14,479 nucleotides of DNA. Origin: Nitriliruptorales bacterium (lineage in GTDB: Bacteria; Actinomycetota; Nitriliruptoria; Euzebyales; Egibacteraceae). Of this stretch, positions 7,128 through 14,458 are shown in pieces. Where the stretch lies: positions 1 through 14,479 of the forward strand of contig SLAO01000088.1 of the NCBI GenBank assembly GCA_007126835.1. The letters are read 5' to 3'. The stretch's first letter is position 1, and the number at the start of each line of letters is the position of its first letter. Under the pieces are notes generated by a model. That model saw only the letters and a list, made by a program, of their open reading frames with translations. It did no database searches and was not told the origin of the DNA. The translations under genes and the position numbers were made by a program.

Positions 7128-8375
7128 TCAGCCCGCCGATGCGCGCAGCGTCGTGCGGCGGCGCCGGGACCACGTGTCGAGGCCAACCGCGAGCACCAGC
7201 ACGGCCCCGGTCACGAGGAACCGGGCGGCCGGGGACACCCCGAGGAGGTCCAAGCCGTTGGCCAGCGAGCCGATGACCAAGCTGCCGGTTAAGGCGGCCC
7301 ACACGGTGCCCCGGCCGCCGAACAGGCTGGATCCGCCGATGACCGCCGCGGCGATGGCGCTGAGCATCAGGTCGGTACTGCCCGAGGACTGGTTCACCGC
7401 GAGCAGCCGGGACGCGGCGACGAGGCCACCGGTGACTGCGAGGGCGGACGCAAGCGAGAAGATCATCACCCGGATGCGGTTGACACGTATCCCGGCCCGT
7501 GCGGCGACGTCGGGGTTGCTTCCGGTGGCGCGGGCGTGGCGGCCGAACCTGGTGCGGTTGACCAAGACGTCGAACGCCCCGAGGAGCACCAGGAACAGGA
7601 CCACCACCAAGGGGGTGCCGCGGTCGGCATTGAACACGGCGACTGCGCCGAACGCTCCCGCCGCGACGAGCAGGGTGCGCATCACGGGGCGGCGCAATAT
7701 CCATTTGCTCTCGGCCCCCTGCGCCGCGTGCGGCGAGCCCCGCGCCGCCGAGACGTCACGGACGCGGCGCCCGAAGCCACCGAAGGCGAGGGCGCCGTAG
7801 CCGGCGACGATGAGCGCAGCCAGCCCCCAACCCGCCGCCGGTGAGAGGAACGTGCCCGCGATTCCTGTCAGCGTAGGGTCTTGCAGGTTGACCGTGCCGG
7901 TGTCGCCGAGCACCAAGAACAGCGCGCCCTGCCAGGTGAGCAGGCCCCCGAGGGTGACGATGAATGACGGGATGCCGAGCCGAGCGGTCAGCATCCCGTG
8001 GATCGCGCCGATGGCGAGACCTATGGCCAGGCCGGCAGCCACCGCCCACCAAGAGGGCCACCCGTGCTTGACGTTCAGCACGGCGATCGTTGCGGCGCCC
8101 AGCCCGCTGACCGCGGCGACCGACAGATCGATCTCGCGGATCAGCAGCACGAGGACGACCCCGATGGCGATGATCCCCAGCGCGACCGACTGCAAGGCCA
8201 GGTTGGTCAAGTTGATCGCTGATAAGAACCGGGGGTTCGCCAGCCAGAAGATCAACCACAGCCCGGCCAGGGCCGCCAACGCGGTCCCACGGCCGAGGCT
8301 GAGACGGGCTGGTTCGCCGGCCGGGGCGTGCCGGGCCCACGTCGAGTCTCCGGCTACTTGCGGCGGCGAGCTCAT
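7128..8375 (-). CDS. xylH: XylH-type CUT2 sugar ABC transporter permease
   Basis: 415 residues, about ten hydrophobic helices, of the BPD_transp_2 (RbsC/XylH) family. Family landmarks include ANPRFLSAINLTNLALQ, IREIDLSVAAVSGLG, LGIPSFIVTLGGLLTWQG, GRHARATGSNPDVAARAGI (the cytoplasmic ATPase-contact loop) and AAVIGGSSLFGGRGTVW. It should form the homodimeric channel importing the sugar delivered by the neighbouring XylF-type protein. The ATG at 8375 overlaps the xylF stop as ATGA, which argues for this start over one seven codons earlier. It is the last gene of the minus-strand unit. No separate XylG is present; the only ATPase in the unit is the altered cassette fused to the histidine kinase. 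Xylose as substrate is a family guess. Confidence 0.92.
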   Translation of the reverse strand: MSSPPQVAGDSTWARHAPAGEPARLSLGRGTALAALAGLWLIFWLANPRFLSAINLTNLALQSVALGIIAIGVVLVLLIREIDLSVAAVSGLGAATIAVLNVKHGWPSWWAVAAGLAIGLAIGAIHGMLTARLGIPSFIVTLGGLLTWQGALFLVLGDTGTVNLQDPTLTGIAGTFLSPAAGWGLAALIVAGYGALAFGGFGRRVRDVSAARGSPHAAQGAESKWILRRPVMRTLLVAAGAFGAVAVFNADRGTPLVVVLFLVLLGAFDVLVNRTRFGRHARATGSNPDVAARAGIRVNRIRVMIFSLASALAVTGGLVAASRLLAVNQSSGSTDLMLSAIAAAVIGGSSLFGGRGTVWAALTGSLVIGSLANGLDLLGVSPAARFLVTGAVLVLAVGLDTWSRRRRTTLRASAG

Positions 8376-9451
8376 CGAATACCCGCGGCGTCGCACGCGG
8401 CAGCGAAACGTCCGACGCAGACCTCGTCGACGTCCCAGAAGCCGTCGGCTATCACGGTTTCGCCAACGGTCCCTCGCGTCACGGCGATCGGCTCGAGGAC
8501 ATGGGTCGGCACTGGCTCGTCACCGGCTCGCACCGAGATGGTCGTGAGCGCCCCGGAAGGCTCACCCCCTCGCGCGAAGTCCAGCGCCACGTCGGCGGCG
8601 ATCTCGGCTTGCTCGCGGATGGGCTTGTACACCGTCATGTGCTGTTCGCCCGCCAGGATGCGTTGGACCGCGGACAGCTCAGCGTCCTGTCCGGTCACCG
8701 GGGGCAGGTCTCCGGTCAGGCCGGCTGCCTTCATCGCCGCCACCGCCGCGCCCGCCATCGCGTCGTTGGCCGCGTAGACCCCCAGGACGCGGTCGCGCCC
8801 CAGGCTGGCCAGGGCTCGCTCCATCTGCTCCTGAGCCTGGTCTGGGGACCAATCGGCGATGTCGAAGGACGGGCCCAGCTCGACATCGGTGCCGCCCAGC
8901 ACCCGGCTCGCTCCGGCTTTGAACTGCCCAGCGTTGTCGTCGGTGGGGGACCCATGGAGCATCACCACGACCCCATCGTCGGACGGCTCAGCCGCGTCGA
9001 TGGCCTCGAGCAGCCCCTCGGCCTGCAGCTCGCCCACCCGCTGGTTGTCGACGGTGACATGGAAATCAGCCGGCGCGCCGACCACGTGCCGGTCGTAGGT
9101 GACCACCGGGATGCCTGCGGCCTGGGCGGACCGGACGATTGCGGCCGCGGCGACGCTGTCGACCGGGCCGAGGACCAGCACGTCGACGCCGTTGGTGATC
9201 GCGGCTTCGGCCTGGGCCAGTTGCCGTTCACTCGACTGGTTGGCATTGGCATAGGTGGACTCGCACTCGGGGCAGCGCTCCCGGATGCGCTGCATGAACG
9301 CCGGCCGATCGTGAGCTTCGTACCGGGCGGTCTTGCTCTCGGGCAGCAGCAGGGCGATGTGCGGATCGGCATCGGGGCTACCGCTTACCGGTGAGCAAGC
9401 CGCGGTCAGCACCAGCAATCCCGCCGAGATGAGCAGTGCGGCGCGCGTCAT
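8372..9451 (-). CDS. xylF: XylF-type sugar-binding lipoprotein
   Basis: 359 residues. The N-terminus is a lipoprotein signal with a hydrophobic stretch and lipobox LTAAC, giving lipidation at C19. The mature protein is a type I periplasmic-binding fold close to XylF: HIALLLPESKTARYEAHDRP, YANANQSSERQLAQAEA, VLVLGPVDSVAA, GIPVVTYDR, GVYAANDAMAGAAVAAMKAAG and PPVTGQDAELSAVQRILAGEQ. Such proteins deliver D-xylose or a related sugar to a CUT2 permease from the outer face of the membrane. The start ATG overlaps the response-regulator stop as ATGA. Being made together with a kinase and a response regulator, it may serve in signalling as well as uptake (inference). Confidence 0.92.
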   Translation of the reverse strand: MTRAALLISAGLLVLTAACSPVSGSPDADPHIALLLPESKTARYEAHDRPAFMQRIRERCPECESTYANANQSSERQLAQAEAAITNGVDVLVLGPVDSVAAAAIVRSAQAAGIPVVTYDRHVVGAPADFHVTVDNQRVGELQAEGLLEAIDAAEPSDDGVVVMLHGSPTDDNAGQFKAGASRVLGGTDVELGPSFDIADWSPDQAQEQMERALASLGRDRVLGVYAANDAMAGAAVAAMKAAGLTGDLPPVTGQDAELSAVQRILAGEQHMTVYKPIREQAEIAADVALDFARGGEPSGALTTISVRAGDEPVPTHVLEPIAVTRGTVGETVIADGFWDVDEVCVGRFAAACDAAGIR

Positions 9452-10155
9452 GCGGGCTCGTCGACCTGGCGGAAGCGGTAGCCCGCCCGTGGTTCCGTGA
9501 CGATCAATGGCGGACCGTCGGGGTCCTCGAGCTTCGCGCGCAGACGGGCCACGTACACCCGGGTGTACTCGGTCTGCGTCTGGTAGCCAGGCCCCCAAAC
9601 CCGGCGCAGCAGCCAAGCGTGGGTCAGCAACGTCCCTGGTTGCAGGGCGAGCTCGCGCAGCAGCGCGAACTCGGTGGGGGTCAGGTGGACCCGCTCGCCG
9701 CTGCGCAGGACCTGCTGCTTCTCGAGGTCGATGGTCACGTTGCCCGCGATGATCGTGGACGGGGCCTCCGCAGGCTGGGGGGACGGACGGCTTCGGCGCA
9801 GCGTTGCGTGGATCCGTGCCAGGAGCTCGTCGATGCCAAACGGCTTGGTGAGGTAGTCGTCCGCACCGAGGTTGAGTGCCCGGACCTTGTCTGTCTCCGC
9901 CCTGCGCGCGGACACGACCACGATGCCCACCGAGGACCGCTCCCGGATCTGACGGCACAGCTCGAAGCCGTCGACTTCGGGCAGCATCAGGTCGAGCAGG
10001 ACGAGGTCTGGCTGCTCGTCTGCCAACGCGGTCAAGGCGTCGCTGCCGTCCTTGGACACCACGACGGCGAGGTCCCGGGCGAGCAGGTTGGACCGGACGA
10101 GATCGACGATGTTCTGGTCGTCTTCGATCAGCAGGACACAGGTCTGGTCACGCAT
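9448..10155 (-). CDS. OmpR/PhoB-family response regulator, KdpE-like
   Basis: 235 residues from the ATG at 10155. The receiver domain (about 5-118) has acidic pocket E11-D12-D13, phosphoacceptor D55 in LVLLDLMLPEVDGF, S82 and K104 in YLTKPF. The C-terminal winged-helix domain (about 135-230) has TPTEFALLRELALQPGTLL, ARLRAKLEDP and VTEPRAGYRF, closest by eye to KdpE. The ATG overlaps the end of the kinase gene by 8 bases and has GAGGG 11 bases upstream; a GTG at 10194 extends the frame but would overlap the kinase by 47 bases. It is the evident partner of the fused kinase. Likely targets are the promoter of this transport unit or other sugar genes, but none can be identified here. Confidence 0.94.
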   Translation of the reverse strand: MRDQTCVLLIEDDQNIVDLVRSNLLARDLAVVVSKDGSDALTALADEQPDLVLLDLMLPEVDGFELCRQIRERSSVGIVVVSARRAETDKVRALNLGADDYLTKPFGIDELLARIHATLRRSRPSPQPAEAPSTIIAGNVTIDLEKQQVLRSGERVHLTPTEFALLRELALQPGTLLTHAWLLRRVWGPGYQTQTEYTRVYVARLRAKLEDPDGPPLIVTEPRAGYRFRQVDEPA

Positions 10156-12688
10156 GGCTGCGATGTCCCTCTTGGAGCAGCTCCCAGCCGTCACGCTGGC
10201 CCTGCGCCGCGGCGGGGGGCTCGCTGGGCAGCGTCACCACGAACAGCGCGCCTCGGTGCGCAGACTGCAGGGTCAGGCTCCCCCCGTGGGCCTCCACGAT
10301 CCCGCGGGCGATGCTCAAACCCAGCCCGGTGCCCGCCGACGTGCTGGTGCCCCGCACCCGCGGTTCGAACACACGGTCCCGGAGGTCTTCGGGGATGCCG
10401 GCGCCGTCATCGCTGACGGCCACCTCCACGCGGTCATCCGCGCCTGCCAAACGCAGGTGAACGTGCACGTGCACGTCTGCGCCCCCGTGCCGCAGGGCGT
10501 TTTCGAGCAGGTTGACGAAGACCTGCTCGAGGCGGTCGTGATCGCCCCACACAGGTGCGACGTCGCGGTCGAGATCCACGGTCACACGGTCAGGCGTGGG
10601 AATGCACGAGCGGGCCGCGTCCAACACCAGACCGAGGTCGCACCAATCTCGCTGCAGTTGCAGGAGCCCGGACTCGATCACCGACGAGTCCAGGAGGTCC
10701 CCGACGAGTCGCTCCATCCGGGAGGATTCGTTGGCGATTGCCGTCAGGAAGCGCTCGGTGGAGGCGGCATCCCACGTCAGGTCGGGCTGCTGCAGGGTCG
10801 AGGCGTACCCGCGGATCGCGGTCATCGGTGTGCGCAGCTCGTGGCTCAGACGGGAGATCAGCTCGCGTTGTAGCCGCTGGGAACGGCGCAGCGCGTCGGC
10901 TTCCTGGCGGGCTTCCTCCAGGGCTTCGCCTTCCAGCGCCAAGGCCAGCGACCGGGAGGCGTCGTCGAGCAGTTCGAGCGCGTCCTCGGTCACGACCGTC
11001 GACGACGACCAGCGGGCCACCAACGCGGCCGGGCCTTCGCTGAGCTCCAGCGGCGCCCCGGCCACCCCGGGGCTGAGCTCGCGCGCGCGCTGTTTGCCGG
11101 CGGTGTCCATCAAGGCGCCGACGAGCTCGGCGTCGGCTCCGGTGGTGTGGCCCGCGTCGGACTCTGCGCCCGCTGCTGCGAGCTGCTGCAGGGCGCCGTC
11201 GGGTCCGAAGCCAAGAACCGACACACGGTCTGCCCCGAGAGCGGCCCGCAGTGCCTGCGCGGCGACCGGCAGGCCACCCGCCGCCCGCCCTGGTCCGGCC
11301 AGCGTCTCGAGCATGGCCCGCAGCGTCTCGAGGATCCGGTTGCGTCGCGTGACCTCCGCCAGCAGTCGTTCATGCTCGATCGCATCGGCGGCATGTCGCG
11401 TGTACAGGGAAACGAGCTCGAGGCGGTCGGCCTGCGGGCCGCCGTACACCTGGCCGAACGCCGAGATGGTTCCCAGCACGCCCGTGCTGCCGAGGATAGG
11501 CACCGACCAGGCACTCGAGATCGGGGTCTGGCCAGCGGCGTCCCGGAACGGCGCCCAGGCGGCGTCGCCGTCGACGTCGCCGACGATGACCCCCTGGCGT
11601 CGTTCGGCGGCGAGCCCAACGAATCCCCCGTCGGCCCCGAAGGGCACGAGAGCGACAGCATTGCGGACGTCCTCGGGTAGGCCCATCGCGGCCGACAGCC
11701 GCAACATCTGCCGGCCGTGCTCCTCGACCCGGAGGTGCAGGCACAGCATCTCCTGGTCGAGCGCCGTGGCCATCGCCGACATGATCAGCGGCAGCGACGC
11801 GGCCGGCTCGGTGCCCGAGAGCTGATCGACCAGACTGTGCAGCCGCCCGAGCTGACGGCGGGCCATCGAGTCGAGCTCGATGCCCGACAGCAACGGCCGA
11901 ACGTCGTCGGGGTGAACCTCGAGCGGGGAGACCTCCCCGACGACCTGGCCCTGTCGCAGCGCGACGATCCGGCCGGCCAGTCGAAAGGCGAGTTCCACGT
12001 CGCGGGTGAGCAGCACGACGGCGGTGCCCTGGCCTCGTCGCTGGCGGATGACCTCGCACACCGAGGCGGATTCGGTGGTCGACAGGGAGGCCGTGGGCTC
12101 GTCGAGCACGAGAAGGTGCGGCTCGTCGATCAGGGCGCGCCCGATCGCGACCATCTGTCGCTGCCCGCGACCCAGGCTGCTGACCGGGGCGCGTAGCTCT
12201 GGGAGCGGGAAGCCCATCTGCTCGAACAGTCTGCGAGCCCGGGCGTGCATCGCTCGCTCCTGCAGCAGTCCGCGGCTGACCTCGCGTCCGAGGAACAGGT
12301 TGGAGGTCACGTCGAGGTCCTCGCACAGCCCGAGGTCGCCCCACACGAAGCCGACGCCCTGGGCCAGCACGTCGGCGGTGGACGCTGCCAGGGGCTGCCC
12401 GTCGACGAGGATCTCGCCCGAGTCGGGGGCCACGTCTCGGGACAGGCACCGGGTCAACGTGCTCTTACCCGCCCCGTGCTCGCCGACGACGGCGACGACC
12501 TCGCCTGCGCCCACGGTGAGATCCAGGCTGTCGAGCGCGGATACCGAGCCGAACTGCTTGCTCAGCGAGTCGATGTGGAGGACGGGCCGGCCGGCCCGCC
12601 GGGCGGGTGCGACGCGGGGGGTGCCCTGGATCGTTCTCATCGCCTCACGGGGCGCGGCACGTTCGGCCCGCCGTTGCTCGGCGTCCAT
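10148..12688 (-). CDS. ABC ATPase-GAF-GAF-histidine kinase fusion protein
   Basis: 846 residues, no membrane helix or signal peptide. Residues about 36-270 are a single sugar-type (RbsA/XylG/FrcA-like) ABC cassette: Walker A GEHGAGKST (69-77), Walker B LLVLDEPTASLS (D196, E197). Three motifs deviate: the Q-loop reads VWGDL, with G117 for Gln; the signature reads LGRGQ (172-176) for LSGGQ; the switch His is R229 in LLTRD. Residues about 290-440 are a GAF domain, about 465-585 a weaker second GAF-like domain, and about 590-610 a coiled linker. HisKA carries LSHELRTPM with H616; the ATPase domain has the N box NLLENALRHGG (N726, N730), DDGAGIP and GTGLGLSIARGIVEAHGG. The cassette replaces XylG by position, and the kinase pairs with the next gene. 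It may energise transport weakly, or act purely as a permease-docked sensor. The ATG at 12688 is preferred for its ribosome binding site; ATG 12640 is possible. Confidence 0.9.
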   Translation of the reverse strand: MDAEQRRAERAAPREAMRTIQGTPRVAPARRAGRPVLHIDSLSKQFGSVSALDSLDLTVGAGEVVAVVGEHGAGKSTLTRCLSRDVAPDSGEILVDGQPLAASTADVLAQGVGFVWGDLGLCEDLDVTSNLFLGREVSRGLLQERAMHARARRLFEQMGFPLPELRAPVSSLGRGQRQMVAIGRALIDEPHLLVLDEPTASLSTTESASVCEVIRQRRGQGTAVVLLTRDVELAFRLAGRIVALRQGQVVGEVSPLEVHPDDVRPLLSGIELDSMARRQLGRLHSLVDQLSGTEPAASLPLIMSAMATALDQEMLCLHLRVEEHGRQMLRLSAAMGLPEDVRNAVALVPFGADGGFVGLAAERRQGVIVGDVDGDAAWAPFRDAAGQTPISSAWSVPILGSTGVLGTISAFGQVYGGPQADRLELVSLYTRHAADAIEHERLLAEVTRRNRILETLRAMLETLAGPGRAAGGLPVAAQALRAALGADRVSVLGFGPDGALQQLAAAGAESDAGHTTGADAELVGALMDTAGKQRARELSPGVAGAPLELSEGPAALVARWSSSTVVTEDALELLDDASRSLALALEGEALEEARQEADALRRSQRLQRELISRLSHELRTPMTAIRGYASTLQQPDLTWDAASTERFLTAIANESSRMERLVGDLLDSSVIESGLLQLQRDWCDLGLVLDAARSCIPTPDRVTVDLDRDVAPVWGDHDRLEQVFVNLLENALRHGGADVHVHVHLRLAGADDRVEVAVSDDGAGIPEDLRDRVFEPRVRGTSTSAGTGLGLSIARGIVEAHGGSLTLQSAHRGALFVVTLPSEPPAAAQGQRDGWELLQEGHRSHA

Positions 12689-12696
12689 CGTAGCTA

Positions 12697-12701
12697 CCCC
12701 T
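12697..12701 (-). promoter_or_regulatory. Shine-Dalgarno AGGGG deciding the fusion gene start
   Basis: On the minus strand AGGGG lies 8 bases before the ATG at 12688. The alternative ATG at 12640 has only GAGG two bases away, too close. This matters because the frame stays open for another 720 bases upstream inside the permease gene. Confidence 0.6.
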
Positions 12702-12720
12702 GGATCGTGGGCCCGGGCTG

Positions 12721-13539
12721 TCACTCCTTGACGGCGCCCGCGAGCAAGCCGCGGACGAAGTACCGGCCGAGGAGGACGTACACGATGAGGGTGGGCAGCG
12801 CGGCCTGCATGGCGGCGGCCATCTGCACGTTCCACTCCACGATCTGGCTGCCCGAGAGGTTCTGCAGGGCGACCATGACCGGGCGCTGGCCGGCACTGGT
12901 CAGCGTGACCGCCCACAGGAACTCGTTCCAGATCTGGGTGAACTGCCAGATGCAGACGACGACGAAGCCTGGCAGCGACAGCGGCAGGGCGATGCGTCGA
13001 TAGATGCCCAGCAGGCCGGCGCCGTCGACCGCGCCGGCTTCGATGATGTCGTTGGGGATGCGGGCGTAGAAGTTGCGGAAGATCAGTGTGGTGATCGGGA
13101 TGCCGTAGATGACGTGGGTCAGGATCAAGCCGGGGATCGAGTTGTACAGCCCGATCGACTGCAGCGTCACGACCAGGGGGATCAGCACGATCTGGTAGGG
13201 GATGAACATCCCGAGCAGCAGGACGTTGAAGACGATCTCGGACCCGCGGAAGCGCCATCGGGCGAATACGTAGCCGTTGATGGATCCGACGGCTGCCGAG
13301 AGCAGCGTGGCGGGGATCGCCAGCGTGAAGCTGTTCATCAGGTAGGGCCGCAGGGTGGCCCAGGCGCTCCCCCACGCGTCGAAGCTCAAGCTTGAGGGCA
13401 GCTGCCACATGCCGCTCAGCGTCGCCTCGGGCAGCGGCTTGAGGCTGGTGACCACCATGACGTACAGCGGAACCAGCATGAGCAGCGCGATGGCCCCCAG
13501 CAGTCCGTACAGCGAGATCCGCGCGACGACCCTACTCAC
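12721..13539 (-). CDS. CUT1 sugar ABC transporter permease, MalG/GtsC type
   Basis: 272 residues, six predicted helices, binding-protein-dependent transport family. N-terminal features typical of MalG-type proteins are VPLYVMVVTSLKP and LMNSFTLAIPATLLSAAVG. The cytoplasmic EAA loop, EAGAVDGAGLLGIYRRIALP (167-186), contacts the ATPase. IWNEFLWAVTLT and the VKE ending are also typical. It pairs with the preceding permease as a heterodimer importing a mono- or oligosaccharide. The GTG start is supported by AGGAGG 6 bases upstream and overlaps the previous gene by 8 bases (GTGAGTAG). A MalK/MsmK-type ATPase for this pair is not in the window and may be encoded elsewhere, as is common in actinobacteria; the fused cassette downstream is of CUT2 type. 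Confidence 0.93.
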   Translation of the reverse strand: MSRVVARISLYGLLGAIALLMLVPLYVMVVTSLKPLPEATLSGMWQLPSSLSFDAWGSAWATLRPYLMNSFTLAIPATLLSAAVGSINGYVFARWRFRGSEIVFNVLLLGMFIPYQIVLIPLVVTLQSIGLYNSIPGLILTHVIYGIPITTLIFRNFYARIPNDIIEAGAVDGAGLLGIYRRIALPLSLPGFVVVCIWQFTQIWNEFLWAVTLTSAGQRPVMVALQNLSGSQIVEWNVQMAAAMQAALPTLIVYVLLGRYFVRGLLAGAVKE

Positions 13540-14458
13540 GGGTGGCCTCCTCGGTGCGGTTGCGCGCCCATACCGCCGGGGCCATCAGGGCGACGACGAG
13601 GATGAGCAGCACGACCGAGATGGCCGCGCCGCGGGCGAACTGGTTGGCCCGGAAGGTCGACTCGTACATGTAGACCGCGGGGACGTCGGTCACGTAGCCG
13701 GTGCCCGGTCCGGTCATCACGAAGATGAGGTCGAAGGTCTTGAGCGAGATGTGGCCGAGCACGATGACGATCGTGATCGTCATCGGTCGCAGCATCGGCA
13801 GGATGATGCGCCTATAGATCGAGAACTCGCTGGCGCCGTCGACCCGCGCCGCCTCGCGGAGGTCGTCTGAGACGCCTTGCAGCCCGGCGAGGTAGATGGC
13901 CATCGCGAAGCCCGCCATCTGCCAGGCCGCGGCGATCACCACGGCGACGAGGGCGACGGGGATCGCCACCTCGATCTGGCCCCACTGCCAGCCGGGGATG
14001 ATCTCGGTGCTGATGTACCACATGGGCAGGGTCTCGACCCCGAGGGTGTCGAGGATGAGGTTGACCCCGGCGCGGGGGTTGAGCAGCCACTGCCAGACCA
14101 CACCCGTGACCACGAACGAGATCGCCAGGGGAAACAGGAACAGGTTGCGCCACAGCGGGGCGCCCCACGGCTGGCGGTCGAGCAGGATCGCCAGCGCCAA
14201 GCCGATCAGCACGCACGCGCCAACGAACAGGACGGTGAAGACGATGACGTTGCGCAGGCCCGAGAGAAACCGGAAGTCGGTCAGCAGTCGGACGTAGGCA
14301 TCGAAGCCGCGGAAGCTCAGGTCCTGGACGAACGTCGTCCAGTTGCTGACCGACACCCAGCCGGTCCACGCGATGAAGCCGTAGACGAAGACGCCGATGC
14401 CGAGGATCGAGGGCACCAGCAACAGGATCGGAAGGGCTCGCTCGAGGCGACGGGGCAT
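13532..14458 (-). CDS. CUT1 sugar ABC transporter permease, MalF/GtsB type, start uncertain
   Basis: 308 residues from the ATG at 14458. Helices begin at about residue 10 (LPILLLVPSILGIGVFVYGF). Typical CUT1 segments are NVIVFTVLFV, FLFPLAISFVVTGVVWQWLL, and the EAA loop EAARVDGASEFSIYRRIILP (202-221). MTGPGTGYVTDVPAVYMYE is the periplasmic segment usual in glucose/oligosaccharide permeases of the GtsB type. No ribosome binding site precedes the ATG, and the frame stays open through seven more codons, mostly Arg, to the window edge, so the real start may lie outside. A CUT1 sugar-binding protein would be expected upstream. Its stop overlaps the start of the partner permease by 8 bases. Confidence 0.9.
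   Translation of the reverse strand: MPRRLERALPILLLVPSILGIGVFVYGFIAWTGWVSVSNWTTFVQDLSFRGFDAYVRLLTDFRFLSGLRNVIVFTVLFVGACVLIGLALAILLDRQPWGAPLWRNLFLFPLAISFVVTGVVWQWLLNPRAGVNLILDTLGVETLPMWYISTEIIPGWQWGQIEVAIPVALVAVVIAAAWQMAGFAMAIYLAGLQGVSDDLREAARVDGASEFSIYRRIILPMLRPMTITIVIVLGHISLKTFDLIFVMTGPGTGYVTDVPAVYMYESTFRANQFARGAAISVVLLILVVALMAPAVWARNRTEEATRE
13546..13551 (-). promoter_or_regulatory. Shine-Dalgarno AGGAGG of the second CUT1 permease
   Basis: AGGAGG on the minus strand lies 6 bases before the GTG at 13539, inside the end of the preceding permease gene. It supports the GTG start and coupled translation. Confidence 0.7.

Noticed and set aside
6070..7704. Long minus-strand frame opposite glpX and running into xylH
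   Set aside because: It is antisense to all conserved GlpX motifs and out of frame with XylH. No family features are seen.
9452..9958. Open frame extending upstream of xylF
   Set aside because: It overlaps the response regulator; the lipoprotein signal peptide starts at the ATGA overlap at 9451.
10457..10485. GTGCAC-rich repeat encoding alternating Val-His in the kinase
   Set aside because: It falls in a variable strand and loop of the HATPase domain. Three His residues there could bind metal, but the short repeat is more simply codon-level coincidence.
12689..13408. Open frame continuing 240 codons upstream of the ABC-kinase fusion
   Set aside because: It lies over the MalG-type permease in another frame, is Arg/Pro/His-rich without motifs, and the permease has a clear EAA loop. 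It is a GC-bias shadow, not an N-terminal extension.
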